DNA of 64,000 nucleotides from Hydractinia symbiolongicarpus (lineage: Eukaryota > Cnidaria > Hydrozoa > Anthoathecata > Hydractiniidae), in assembly GCF_029227915.1 (NCBI RefSeq), contig NC_079878.1, positions 4,836,001 to 4,900,000 on the forward strand. The letters run 5' to 3'. Within the stretch, counting starts at the first letter, position 1; every line of letters starts with the position of its first letter. The translations under genes were made by a program, and so were the position numbers. A model generated the notes under the pieces. It saw only the letters and a program-made list of their open reading frames with translations. It was not told the origin of the DNA and did no database searches. Shown piece after piece: positions 1-12,000 of this stretch.

Positions 1-1239
1 AGCATAAAACAACGCCCATAATTTTGATATAAGTACGTCAAAGTACGTCTGGAATATTTTGTTAAGGGGTAGTGCCCTAATAAGAATCGTTAAAAACAGA
101 AACAAATGACACTTTACGTCGTCGTACAATAATTTTTCGTATAAATAAAATAATAAACAACAATATATTATAGTTTTATCAAAGTCACAAAACAGCAAAG
201 AATCCACAAAAATTGTTTGACTCCCGCTTGATTGATTAATTACGACGTGACTTATGAAGAGATTTACTCCCATGCTGAACGGTAAGCCTGCCATGAAACT
301 TTGTAGCGGCGATGTAGCTAGAACATGTGTGGTGTTCGTAGCTAAAAAATTTTCTGTTGGAGAAAGAAGAATTTTATGTTTTTTATTGAGCTTAGCTGTC
401 AGTTAAGTTTGATAAAGGTAGATGTTGTGCCTGATACTGTGCGTTTTCGAATTCCAAGTAGATCTGTGTGAAATGAAGAAGTTGCTTTATTTAAATAAAT
501 CATTTTGCGCTTTACTTAAAAAGACATCGAAAAATCCTATTTTCTGGTGAATTTTGTTTATTGATGGACGCTGTTACGGAAGTTTTTGTTACAATAGGGG
601 AAAGCTGCTTTTTTAATGTTTGTAAAATGTTTTAAAATAAAATAATATATGATAATATATAAATATGCACGAAAACAGTAAAACACTAGTAAAATAACAG
701 ATCCACTATGAAATTTTATAACTAATGTACAGTCCTGTCTCTGCGTTATTTTTCTCATCTTAACTTTTTTATGGTTTAGTTTAAATTTTTGTATTTGCCC
801 CTGTTAATTCCTGTTACATAAGAATAAGCCCATAGATTCCTGTGAACGGTTGGTTTCCACGGTTTCACAACTGTTAACTTTTATTTCCTTTTTAACAAGA
901 AGGAACCTTCTTACTCGAAATTTAACAAAACATGGTATCATGTTGAAAAAGATTTCGGAATCATTGCCATTTTTAAAATCTACATGTGAATGATGCAATA
1001 AACAACATTTGGGTGAAAAAAAACCTGCAGATTTTTTCGTTTTAACATGAATATATCATATATATTCCTAACTTTTATGCAAACATCCTGATATTCTCTT
1101 TCTTAGCATAATTTTAGTACAGTTAAGATTAAAAGGATCTGAGAATCCAAACTTTGAATTTGAAGCATCTTCATTGGCTTTCAAGAAAATAAAAGTTTCG
1201 CGAGGTTTTAGCCTGGACACAAAATTAGCAGCGTCCGGG
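1..1239. other. AT-rich intergenic DNA, no gene seen
   Basis: Short open frames on both strands here have no recognisable motif, biased composition or splice structure. I see only low-complexity AT runs. Confidence 0.5.
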
Positions 1240-1320
1240 TTATGTGCTGTCTCTATCTATAAATCTATCTTCCATCCAGGCGATTTTAGAGATTTCGCCC
1301 CCGCTTCGGAAATCAAAAAG
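1240..1320 (+). repeat. Short dispersed repeat, copy near left end
   Basis: The segment runs from CTGTCTCTATCTAT through GGCGATTTTA, then a GC-rich step, then GGAAATCAAAAA. The same order of words recurs at about 12780-12839 inside SAE1 intron 6 (CTGTCTCTATCTAT, GGCGATTTTA, GATTCCGC, GGAAATCAAAAA). It is probably the end of a dispersed non-coding element. Confidence 0.4.
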
Positions 1321-1654
1321 AAATTCTGGAGACAAGGTTAAATTTTGCGCCCCCGCGCAATCTATGTTTTTCATTCGTCTGTGTTTTTTCTGGCAAACAT
1401 GGCGCATATCGCGGGAAATTATAGTAACTACAGTTAATGGAGATTTTTTTGTGTAGCTCTCTAGGATGCATGTATTTTTTATAGAGCTAAGCAAACAATA
1501 TATAAGTTTTTTTACCAAAATCTTCGAGATTGAAGCAAATTGGATATAAACAACGTAATATATATCAAGGCTACAAGGTATAGTGGTGGGCAGGGGTCCT
1601 GTTTTCCCAAAAATTATTGGGGCATCCCAAAAAGTGCGTTATAGCTACGCATTT

Positions 1655-1728
1655 ACGGGGAGACAGCACACTGTATGGGCTGCTGGATGTTGCAAGGAGT
1701 TGTCTGGTAGAGTGCAGACCCAATACAC
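1655..1728 (+). repeat. SINE fragment (core of SINE family A)
   Basis: This matches the reverse complement of the central part of the full SINE at 2468-2815, including words equivalent to GGCACACTGT, GGATGTTG and GAGTTGTCTGGTAGAG. Both the tRNA-like head and the tail are missing, so it is a truncated copy in plus orientation. Confidence 0.55.
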
Positions 1729-2467
1729 CTTTACGATAATTCGGGAAAACTAACACTCCATCGCATCTTAATTTGCGATCAGAGGATGTAAACATCACAC
1801 TTTTATAAGAGTTTATTAAGGAGAAAACACGTTTTTTCTTGATAACTTTTCTTGCCGCGTTTTGTTTTTAATAAAAAGTACACATAAGTTGTATCTTATT
1901 ATTATTAACGTTTCCTAAAAATTTAAAAGAAATTGATACAACGGAAGTTAAAAAACTGGAGAAAACACGCTTTCGTCTCTAACAAACTCTCATAAAAACA
2001 CAATTTTTACCTCCTTTTTTCCAATATTGTAAAATGATGGAGAGATGTAGGAACGCATGTACAATTGAATTATCGTAAACGTGTATTAGGTAGTTAGCTA
2101 GGTAGTTTAGGTAGGTACCTAGTAGCTCAAAAAAAGCATTTTACTCCAGACTCCCATATATACTTCCCATATCACTCGATATAAGACTCCCATATCTCCC
2201 ATATCACTTTCTAATAGGGAATTTTTACCTGATCGGGTAATATTACCCTATTATCTCAGTGAGTCGCGCAACATTGCTTAATTTTGATTACCCCATCAAG
2301 TAAATTCTGCCTCGACCTCCTGCAAAATAGCCTCCTTCTAATCAAGTCAGCATATTCAGTGATTCGGTTTGACGTCATAACAATTTCTGTGGAGGTGAAA
2401 AGTTTCCGTATTTTAGGTGAAGAGAGTGCAGCGCTAGGCAGATTTTGGAGTTTTAAGTTAAAAAGTA

Positions 2468-2815
2468 TAGATAGATAGATGTGCATATTTTACATGGCTA
2501 GCCTCACAAATATCGAGGGATATACCCTGTCTATTATTTCCAGGAGGGGCCATGGCGTAGATGGAGAGTCCTAGAGTATTTAATGCTCATTTTGAGCTAC
2601 GCAGACCCAATTAGAGCCCGCGCTCTACCAGACAACTCCCGACAACATCCAACGGCCCACACAGTGTGCCATCTTCCCAATTTCCCTCACATGGCTTGGG
2701 TTAACCCGGGGCTATGGTAACATTCACTCGCCCATGTTGAATCGCCGTCAAGAGGAATCGAACCCCGGTCTCTCGCACAGAGTACGAGAGCTATAACCAC
2801 TAATCTACGGCGCCA
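2468..2815 (-). repeat. Full-length tRNA-derived SINE (family A)
   Basis: Read on the minus strand, it starts with a tRNA-like head: GGCGCCGTAGATTAGTGGTT holds an A-box-like TAGATTAGTGG, and GGTTCGATTCC (plus 2754-2764) is a canonical B box for RNA polymerase III. A non-tRNA body follows, then a tail that ends in (ATCT)n next to the plus-strand start GATAGATAGAT. A nearly identical full copy lies at 33784-34138 and partial copies at 1655, 3642 and 32511. Head, body and simple-repeat tail are the standard SINE layout. Mobilisation by a partner LINE is inferred. Confidence 0.8.
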
Positions 2816-3641
2816 CAATGATGAGCAATGATGAGTATGAGCAAAGATAATTTTTTGGAGCAAAATCCAGATAACTAAGCATCATTTCCAGACAGATTTT
2901 TATTGTGATTACCTTTCATTAGCTAATTATTCTTCCATTTCCAAATTTTTTACCATTCTACCCTCTACGAATGTAGTACAAATGCGATTCGTCAATTATA
3001 AGCCAAATGTCAGTCATCACTACGGCAACAAAGCTGAACCGATTCGTCGAATTTACTGAAATCCTTGTTTACCTTACTTCAATATAAATTAGGTCACCCA
3101 CGGATATTCTTTTCATATATATATATGTGAAAACATGTATCCATTAACTTGTGTCCTATATATTACATACCTTTTTATTTCACATATTTTGAAGTTTTGA
3201 AAAGGAACACATACTTCCTATTGAAAAGCAAGATTTATAATAGAACTATCAACAATAGAACACAATCTAACTATATGCAAAGTTTTTTGTTGTGGTTTGT
3301 AAGTTGATAGACAATGAGTGGGAAGATGTATATATCTAGCTGTATCTGGAAGCACAAACAAGAGTGCAAGTCATGCTAGCAATCCAAACCAAGTATAAAA
3401 CTATCCATATTGCCAAGGCAACACAGTGAAAAAAAATTTTTATTGATGAATCAGTGCGAAATACAATAGTAATCATGTGCAAACAATAATTAGAATGCAC
3501 TTTTTGCCAGCGACTTGCCCCCAGTCAAATCAGAAAAAAGTACTCACCCGATTTAGGCATGTCTTACTCTGTTGGAATGTTGCGATTTCACTGGATCAGG
3601 TAACATTACTTGATTGAGTAACACTCACCTGATTGGGCAAA
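2816..3641. other. Intergenic, no gene seen
   Basis: AT-rich sequence without a supported coding segment, between two SINE copies. Confidence 0.4.
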
Positions 3642-3755
3642 GACTCCCCATCTCAATGCCATGGTCCCTCCTGGAATAATAGGCAAGGTATATCCCTTGA
3701 TAGTTCTGAGGCTAGCCATGTAAAATATGCTCATCTGTGTATCTATCAGATATCA
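3642..3755 (+). repeat. SINE family A, 3' fragment
   Basis: It matches the tail half of the full SINE: CCATGG..CCTCCTGGAATAATAG, GGTATATCCCT, GAGGCTAGCCATGTAAAATATG and a trailing TATCTATC. The tRNA head is absent, as expected of a 5'-truncated insertion in plus orientation. Confidence 0.65.
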
Positions 3756-4564
3756 TTTGAAAATTTTATCCATCATAATCGAAATAGGAGATTTTCATGT
3801 TAGAAACAGACATTATAAATAGCAACTAGATATAGAAGTAGCACAGAATAACACAGAAATTTGCATTGGCTATATAATTTGGTCTTATATGTAAATAATT
3901 TTTTTTTATGTTTTGTGTTGTAGTTTTACATAGTGTAAATCTTTCCTGGCACCCTTAAATATTTTTTTATTATGCTTCAATATATTTTTTTTACTTTGAA
4001 ATTGCACAAAAAAATCCCCAGGTACCGCAAAATACTAGTGTGGAAAATCTGATCTAATGAGAGAATTAAAAATGGAATGAATCCGAAATTTGGTATAGGG
4101 TTTCAGGATTAAATAATTTCTTTACTGCAAAAATATTTTTGATTTAGGTTAAATTTAGATACCCAAATGCACTACAAAATACCGGTGGTAGGTACTGCAA
4201 AATACCAGTTATCCTAAACGATTTTCTAGAAAATAGGTTTATTGAATCATTCCTGTGTTTAGTTAGAGTGATTATATGATAGTTTTGCTATCTTATTGTA
4301 CCAAAATATAGTCTTCTTGAGGATGGATATTGCAAGTAATTATATAGATTAGTTAATAAAGTAAAGTCCCACTAATTTAGTGTTTTTTTTAAAATAAGTC
4401 TTATCTTTTTATATCATAACATTAGGACAGGTTTACATCCTCAAGGGATTTCTTTTATTTAGTAAGCATCCTTAGAGAGTTTATTTTAGTAAAAGTTTGT
4501 CTCCAGCGATTGTTTAATTAGTAGCATCTAAAAATAGCAAATTATTGCTCTTTGTCGTCTTTGT

Positions 4565-4850
4565 CAATATTCTTCATTTGGATTTGGTGTTTTTCTTTGC
4601 CTTGCCTTGATAACTCACCCCATATCATTTCCCTACAACTTCGCTTTCTTTATTGGTAGGGCTAAGGAATTTCCAAGTTTTCTGCACACTTTCTATAACA
4701 TTTTCTTCCTGCTTTTCACTCTCACTACTATCAGACTCTGACTGATCTGTCTCACCCTTTTCTTTGGATTCGATATCATCTGTGTCATCTTCACTCTCAG
4801 CAAAAAATTTAGTGTCTAGTCTTACACGTCTTTTGTCACAGGTGGTTGAC
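4565..4850 (-). pseudogene. Acidic, Ser/Glu/Asp-rich coding relic
   Basis: On the minus strand about 85 codons stay open: a basic start (DKRRVRLDTKFF), a strongly acidic Ser/Asp/Glu stretch, then QKTWKFLSPTNKES and VVGK. A TGA stop follows directly, and the sense of the frame resumes after it (YGV.YQGKAKKN). The amino-acid bias and the resumption after the stop argue for a former protein-coding segment. It faces the block at 4960-5300 head to head, so one of the two has probably been inverted. Function unknown. Confidence 0.4.
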
Positions 4851-4959
4851 CATCAGTTTGCTTACAACTAGCCTTGCTGCAAATTGATTTCAGAATGTCA
4901 TGACATAATCATCATTTTTTTAATCTTGTTGCCATGCATATTTTCTGATGACAAACACA

Positions 4960-5300
4960 TACTTCTTTGTAACAGTAAAACGCTTCCCTTTCTTGTTTCT
5001 TTTTTTCTGGTCACTCTTTTTTTGCTATTTGCTTTGGCTCGTTGATAAGAATGGGGCAGTTAATACTTTGTTGATGAGTGGCCTGAAGCCTAAAGTTGGA
5101 CCTGCAAGTGTGTTGGAAGATACACCTGCTTATCTTCCTGCTGACGAGTCTTATTTCCAGAGTTATGCGACATAATATATGAACCACTTAATGTCATTCC
5201 ACTGAAAGGTTCTGTTAAATTTAGCATTCCAGAGTATAGTGAATTCGTATATGTATTTGAAGTTTTGCAGAAGTTAGACAGAAAAAACCTAATTTAGACA
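4960..5300 (+). pseudogene. C-terminal coding relic of the same unit
   Basis: The plus strand encodes a protein-like run including LKPKVGPASVLEDTPAYLP and ADESYFQSY. After a one-base shift near 5170 it continues as IYEPLNVIPLKGSVKFSIPE and VYVFEVLQKLDRKN, then a stop. The shift and the compositionally poor start at 4948 mark it as broken. It looks like the carboxyl end of a repeat-encoded protein whose upstream half may be the oppositely oriented block at 4565-4850. I do not recognise the family. Confidence 0.4.
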
Positions 5301-5864
5301 CTTTATAGAAACCATTTGTTTTGTTGTTAACTATATTGTTATTTTTATTAGTTCTAGTATGTAAAAGTCCTTTGAGAAAAATTGTAGTCTAAATTTAGAA
5401 AAATCTTGGAACCCTTCGTTCACCAAATATTTCTTCAAAAGATGTTCTGTGTTTGTATCAAGTTTATTTCTTGGTAATACTTATATGGCTATGCAACAAA
5501 AAACACCCTACATTGCAGACTTATATTCAAGTGTACTCAAAATGAAGGGGATCTTAGCAAATATAACATATTTACTTAAAACAAATTTCTACGGAAAGTG
5601 GAGATATAATTTTTTGTAAAAAGTTACAAAAGTATGCTCACATCCTACTTGGTTTGAAATGCACAAAAAAACTTCTCTTTGGTATTTTTGCAACTTATAC
5701 ACTGTAAAAAGCATAGACTGGTATTTTGCAGGACGATAGTATTCTGTGGTACTTCTACCTGTATTGCCTCCTGTTTTGAAGATAATTTCTATTTTGGTGA
5801 AAAAAAATGAACTTTTATGTTAGGCTATTGCAGGGCAAAACCGCAAAAGTTTCTTAACGTATAT

Positions 5865-6001
5865 ATACTAGTTGTTAGGCCATGGAAAATTCATGGGCTC
5901 GCTTGTCCTTTTTATACCGCATTGCGTGCTTCTTGCTACTTGCGCAGCTACCATTTTGCGTGACAGACGGACAGACGTATGCGGGTATTATAATATAGAT
6001 A
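5865..6001 (+). repeat. 140-bp dispersed repeat B, copy 1
   Basis: It runs from TATACTAG..GTTAGGCCATGGAAAAT through CCTTTTTATACCGCATTGCG and TTGCGTGACAGACGGACAG to GGGTATTATAATATAGAT. A second copy with the same order of words lies at 10761-10917 inside SAE1 intron 4. Defined ends (ACTAG and TATAATATAGAT) in unrelated surroundings point to a short mobile or MITE-like element. Confidence 0.7.
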
Positions 6002-6451
6002 TATATTATGTATTATGAGTAAATTTTCTTTTTGTACATATGTGTGTCTTCAGCATTTAATTTAGCTGCGTATGTGAGATTTACTGGGGCTAAACTTTAG
6101 AATTTTAGCAAATTTTAGAAAAACTAAAATTACCTGGCTCCATGACTTTACAGCATACAAAATTACATTCTTTGATATGAAATGCATAACTTGCCTATGC
6201 GCAATAAATTACAAAAACCTTGACCTAAACTTGCCACAGCTGCAAGGTAATCTAATAGCAAAGCATTAACTAAGGTTAGGGTTACGGTTTGCAGCACTAA
6301 AGCCATGCAGCCACGCAGCTATTATGTATCAACGAAACTATGTAGCTACACAATTATCAACAGAAAATGACAGTTTCAATCCTAAAGTTGCTCCTATACT
6401 GGTATAAGTAAACATGCACATAAGTTTTCCAAGTGCTGCAAAGATAATGGA

Positions 6452-6531
6452 TCAGATGGACTTGGACCCACAACCTCTCAATTGCATTGATTGCTCTACT
6501 GACTGCGATCTTATGTGATGCTACATCCCTA
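6452..6531 (-). repeat. tRNA-like relic (possible SINE head)
   Basis: On the minus strand, GTCAGTAGAGCAATC resembles a degenerate A box and GGTCCAAGTCC (plus 6458-6468) resembles a B box at suitable spacing. No intact cloverleaf is evident. It could be an old SINE head or chance. Confidence 0.25.
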
Positions 6532-7158
6532 GCACATGCAGTAGACAAGGCCAGGACCTTCATTTCGTTTCATTGCTTTTGTTTATGAGATGAATCTTGA
6601 TTTCAGAGTTATTTTCTTTTTCTAGAGGCTTGATATTTTTTGAAGACAATCTGTAAATTTGGGAACAAAAATTTCCAAGAAGAAATTAATGTCTCTGACT
6701 TTCTAGACAATCTTTCAAAATTGATACCATCTCCCAAATGAGACCTGTTCTAACAGGAATTAGTTTTTTTCAACACTGACTTTTCAGTCTTTCTCAACCT
6801 GACTTCCTTAATGTGTTTGACATGTGTGGACGCCAACTCACAGAAGCAAAGAGGTTGAACTGAGCTCATGATTATTATGACTACTGAAATGCCAGATTGG
6901 AAAGTTTTAATTTTATAATGGACCAATGACTACCTGAGCAGAAAGCAATAGATAGATTCAAAAATATCAATTCACCTTTATAATATCTATGCATTAATAA
7001 AGTTTGAATGCGCATCCCTTAATGGGTCTAAAATTAATGATAGAAAATGTCAAAATTTGCTATTACTTAAATATGACATAATTTATGCAACATGATTAAA
7101 TTTGAAATTTTTTAAATATGAATATCTTGAGAACAAAAAGTGCTTTTTAAAAAATTTA

Positions 7159-7200
7159 ACAAGAAGCCCTGGGGGCTCTAAGAATTTCCGCTCGCTACCA
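7159..7200 (+). repeat. Short dispersed repeat C (ACAAGAAGCCCTG)
   Basis: The string ACAAGAAGCCCTG, a short gap, then AGAATTTCCGC recurs in the same order at about 12092-12130 (ACAAGAAGCCCTG, AGATTTCCGCC). A related AAGAATTTCC / GCGGAAATTC pair flanks 8112-8152. It is likely the end of a dispersed non-autonomous element. Confidence 0.4.
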
Positions 7201-7419
7201 AAATATTTAATGACAACCTGCTACGTGCCAAACATTCGGAGAGGTTTGGTGCATGAAGCTCTGAAGATGAAGCACACAAGTGACAATATCTTACAACAAA
7301 CGCAAACAAAACGAAACGTGTCATAATAAACTCACATTTTAAAAGAAATTGCTAACAAGAAATACAGCCTATCATTTATTTGAAAGTCTTGCGATTGATA
7401 CGTTTATGGTCTTAAACGG

Positions 7420-7931
7420 CATTTAGTTGACAAAATAAATCAAAATTTTGATGTGACCATCATTTTCAACATACTTTTTTTATTAACTGTGCCAATTTTT
7501 GTCGAAAATAAAGTAGTTTTAATTTTTTGAACAAATTTTGGCCTGAAATGACATTTAGGTGACAAAAAAATCAAACTTTTGGATCATCATCATTTTCAGC
7601 ATACTTCATTTGTTAACTGTGCCAAATTTGGCCGAAATTGAAGTGGTTTTAATTTTTGGACCAATTTTGGCCTAAAATGGCATTTAGGTGAGAAAAATCA
7701 AAATTTTGATGTCACCATCATGTTCAGCATACTTCATTTGTTAACTGTGCCAAATTTTGTTGAAAATAAAGTAGTTTTAATTATTAGACCAATTTTGGCC
7801 TAAAATGACATTTAGGTGACAAAAATCAAAATTATGATGTCACCATTATGTTCAGCATACTTTTTTGTTAACTCTGCCATATTTTGTCGAAAACAAATAC
7901 CAATTTTGGCCTGAAACGTCATTTAGATGAC
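7420..7931 (+). repeat. Tandem satellite, about 129-bp monomer, four units
   Basis: Units begin with CATTTAG(G/T)TGAC at 7420, 7552, 7681, 7809 and a partial at 7920, giving periods of 132, 129, 128 and 111 bp. Each contains AAATCAAA, CACCATCAT.TTCA.CATACTT, TTAACTGTGCCA and CAATTTTGGCCT. Units differ by substitutions and small indels, so the array is moderately old. It lies about 1.1 kb upstream of SAE1. Confidence 0.85.
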
Positions 7932-8667
7932 TTCCCAGTACTTGGGAGCTTGGGTACGAAGTTTAAGTTTGTGACGTTGCATTTGACCATTTGGGACAGG
8001 GTTAGTTAGTTAGTCGGTTATACCAATACTACCCTCCTCTCAGAAAAACGTGAAATCCCAGGGTCGATTTTTTCTCTAAAAATGCTCCGAAAGAAAAAAA
8101 CGACGGTTTTAAAGAATTTCCTACGCCTTCGGGCGCGGAAATTCAAAAAGACTTGTTAGTTAACTTTTCAAGCTTTATAATATAAGCCTGACATTATTTT
8201 ATACCCTGGGGTTCCCTTTAATTTAAAAAAGGCGTGGATGGCATATCAAACAATTTTGTTAATGTCTGCTTTCCGTGGTCCCATTTACATTGCAAACAAA
8301 AAACTATTATTAGGTGGGAGAAGTATATTAGGAAGAAGATCAAAACAATAGTCTCTTTAGTTTTTCATCTAACCCTCTCCCCTGTATGCGCATGTCTGCT
8401 TTTGTCCTGATACCGCCTTCCTTGACAGCAACAAACATATCAAACGAAAAATAAATTATATACCTAAAAGTTTCTCTATTAATGAAAATTTTCTCTATTT
8501 CCTTTCATGAAACATTTTTCACAATGTCACAAAAATATGCTTTTAATTTTTGCTGAAACAAATCTTTTCCAAATCTAATTAGTGTATAAAATATTGTCTT
8601 CTCCATCCAAGTCATACATGGTCATAGGGAGAGCCTTTCCTGTTTGTTTCTTGGTTGTCTGTTTTAG

Positions 8668-8689
8668 TAAGTGTGTACGTACACACTTA
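8668..8689. repeat. 22-bp perfect palindrome
   Basis: The half-site TAAGTGTGTAC is followed at once by its exact reverse complement, with no spacer, about 370 bp upstream of the SAE1 start codon. It could be a dimeric binding site or a chance CA/GT-rich palindrome. Confidence 0.6.
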
Positions 8690-8777
8690 GTCTGACCCAC
8701 ACATGTGTACTTGCATTCACGTGCTTTTGCATGCATTACTAGTTTGCATCTAAGTTATTCGTGACCTTATGCATAGA

Positions 8778-8787
8778 AGATGGCGGT
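8778..8787 (+). promoter_or_regulatory. Possible YY1-type core promoter element of SAE1
   Basis: AAGATGGCGG matches the YY1 activating motif often found just downstream of transcription starts of animal housekeeping genes. It sits about 275 bp upstream of the SAE1 ATG in the sense orientation, so transcription could start near 8770. Single-motif evidence only. Confidence 0.3.
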
Positions 8788-9060
8788 TGAGTTGATGGCG
8801 CCAAGGAAAGTGGAACAAAAATGGCAACCGTTGTTTTAATGTACAACCTTATGCAGAGAATCTGTGTGCTTGTGGAAGCTAATGTAAACAAACTACAGTA
8901 AATAATCATTGAAAACTGTCATCAAACGTTCTATTATCTAAGGTGTTGCTGCAATTTTTGTTTTGACTGGTTATTTTTCCAGTCATTATTGCAAGTTCTT
9001 AGTTTTTAGGCTTAACTGTTGTAACAAAATATTGTCTGTATTATATAGCTCATCTAAAAA

Positions 9061-12000
9061 ATGGTGGAGGAAACAAAATCTAATAACTCAATTTGTTTAA
9101 CAGAGGAAGAAGCAGCAGTTTATGATCGCCAAATTAGATTATGGGGTGTGGAAGCCCAACAAAGGTGTGATTATGGCTATGATTATATGTATATATAATA
9201 TATTGTTGTGCGATGCATTGGCAATGTAAGAAGTAGCTTAATAATATTTTTTTTTTCTAGACTACGAAAATCAAAAATTCTCTTGGTTGGGTTGTCTGGT
9301 TTGGGAAATGAAGTATGCAAAAATATATTATTGGCTGGTATCCAGCACATGACTCTTTTGGATGATTCAAAACTTACAAAGGAAGACTGTTTTAATCAGT
9401 TTTTAACTCCTTCAGATATGGTTGGAAAAAGTGTATGTACAGTAGATTTCTATTTATGGTAATTCTTGCTGTGTTCGTACAGCCTGAACATGCTTCAAAA
9501 TTTTAAACTTCAAATGAAAGAAAAGGTGCTCAGATAAATCAAATCCTTGTTGGAAAGTAAAACTTATTTACCAACTACAGTTGTAGGATTTAATTTTTAT
9601 AAGTAAGAGTTTTTGTTGGGCCACTTACATGCATTATTGGTTTGTCTATTGTCAGTGGAATTTATCATGATTTTGTGGTCAAAGTTATAGTCAAAATTTG
9701 CTAACAAAAACAGAAAACAGAAAATAGCAGAAATGCAGCATTGAGATATTTACTTAGGCCTGAAAATAAAAAAACCTTTAAAATCCTTAAAAAAATGTAA
9801 ATAATCTTAAGACTATAAAAGATGCTCTGGCTATATGCTCTAGTTATGCTCACCCAAGTTCCTTCCATCAAATCAAGATGTTTTAGCTTCACAATTTTTG
9901 TTTTTCTCCTTGCGCTTCTATTGTATTTCCATATTATTTATATATAATTTTGATATAAACTATATTTACTTTAATTTGTGCATAAAACTTAATTTGGTAA
10001 GTACACCACCTATAGGCTCCTTCTATCAAGATCTTTAGCTTATTTTAAAGAAAGATTTTTTGTTTATGTATTTCATTATGTAGGTTCAACAATGTTATTT
10101 TGTAAGTCTAGATAAGCTAATGTAAAGCTGCTTTATAAAAATAAATTAGTAGCAGTAGTACTAGATTTTTGTGTGTAAATTTCTGCCATTGCGAAAAATA
10201 TTCATAATTATTATATACCAAAGAAATCTAAAGAAATGTGTGGACTCTCTTTAGCTTAAATTGTTAGATATGTGAGTCTCTTTTAAGTCTTTAAGTGTAC
10301 CATAATCCAGTTGTCATTTTGTACAGACTCTCATTTTGGGTACTAAAAATAGTTTTTGTATTCATTATTAGAAAGCTGAGGCTTGCTTGAGTCGTGCGAA
10401 AGACCTCAATCCAATGGTAGACATCGTGGCTGATAATGAGAATATTGGTGACAAATCTGAAGAATTTATGAAAAAATTTGATGTTGTTTGTTTGACAGGA
10501 TGTAGCAGAGATGCACAGGTAAAACAGTGTTTCAATATGATCACCACATCTTTTTTTAATTGTCAAATGATTCATATTCATTCCTCATGCAGGTAAAAGT
10601 GAACGAAATCTGTCACCGATTGGGTATCAAATTTTTAGCAGGGAATGTGTTCGGTTATTACGGTTATATGTTTGCTGATCTAGGAGTGCATTCCTATATT
10701 GAGTGAGTTTATTTTTTTTTTAGATATTGTTTTCGAGAATCAAAGTCTGTGCTTTTATTTATACTAGTCGTTAGCCCATGGAAAATCCACGGGTTCGCCC
10801 GTCCTTTTTATACCGCATTGCGTGCTTCTTGCTATTGCGCAGCTAAGCTACCATTTTGCGTGACAGACAGACGGACGGACGGACGGACAGACGTATACGG
10901 GTATTATAATATAGATAAATCATTAAATCAAATCCTTCAGTTAAGCATATTGAGACCGAAGTAATCAGTGATGTTTCTTTAACATGTAGAGAAATTCCAA
11001 AAAAGGTGAAGACTATGAAGGACGGGGAGGGTTCTACATCTGCGAAAAAATCGAAAACAGAGCAACCTGATACAGAAGTGGTAGAAAAGGTTCTGTTTTT
11101 TGCTTTTGTTGTTGTTGTTGTTGTTGTTGTTACACTACCTGCGCATGCAAAGAACAGTAAACATATGATAAATTTACTTGCATATATGTCGGAAACTTTA
11201 TTACTTTTTACTGGTATTGGGGAAGTAAAATAGAGTAAATACGCCAAAAAAAATCTTAAACCAAAAATCTTAAAGATATGTGCACCCTGTTACTTTTTTA
11301 TAAATATTTTATAAATAGTCGAAATCATACTCTCGTGGCTGAGCTTTAAATGTTTTATATATGAGGAAGCAGAAAAGTGTTCGAGGGAGAGACAAGAATG
11401 TTACATTTGAAATGCATGTCATGACGTTTGAAATTATTTTTTTAGGTATCTTCTTTCTGCACGTTATCAGAAGCGTTGTCTGTACCAGTATTTAAAGGAA
11501 AGAGTTTGCGTCAAGCAAAACAAGTATCGAAAACTTATCTTGTGACGAAAGGTATCAACTTTTCGGGATCTAAAAATATTAAGCAGATACTGCATGCCCA
11601 CTCTGTGAATGTCAAGATTAATACCTTCGAGATATTTCATAAGGTTCAGTTGAGAGTGATTAAATTTGAAGAGGCGTGCAGTATCTGTTTTTCTATATGT
11701 TAAAATTGCTTCTTAAAAAAGAAGAAGACGACAAAGATTTTGTGGACTAAACACAATTTTTTTAAACGATTCTTGAAATGCTTTTGTAAATGCTTACAAA
11801 ATCCCAACCTCTATCATTTAAAATACTTTTAACCAACCAAATACAGCATTTAAGTTTAAACAAAAGAAATTGGTTTGATTTGATTCGAATGATTGAAATC
11901 AACTTGAAATTGATTATATTTTTTATAAGCATAACGCTTATAAGCATATTCAGGCTCATTGAGGGGAAGCATTAATGAATCTTTCTTTCTTATGTGACTT

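Larger units (their letters stand above)
4020..5785. mobile_element. Candidate decayed DNA transposon carrying a split ORF
   Basis: The left edge carries GGTACCGCAAAATACTAG near 4021 and the right edge carries a diverged inverted match (ATAGTATTCTGTGGTACT near 5728-5752). Further copies of the word TGCAAAATACC or its complement occur inside both ends (about 4165-4205 and 5715-5727). Between the ends lie two broken coding blocks on opposite strands. Inverted, subterminally repeated ends suggest a transposon, but no transposase motif is visible and no target duplication was found, so the boundaries and class are tentative. Confidence 0.35.

Noticed and set aside
10843-11247. 134-codon minus-strand ORF over SAE1 exon 5
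   Set aside because: Built from repeat B, antisense exon 5 and a GTT microsatellite; no coding evidence.
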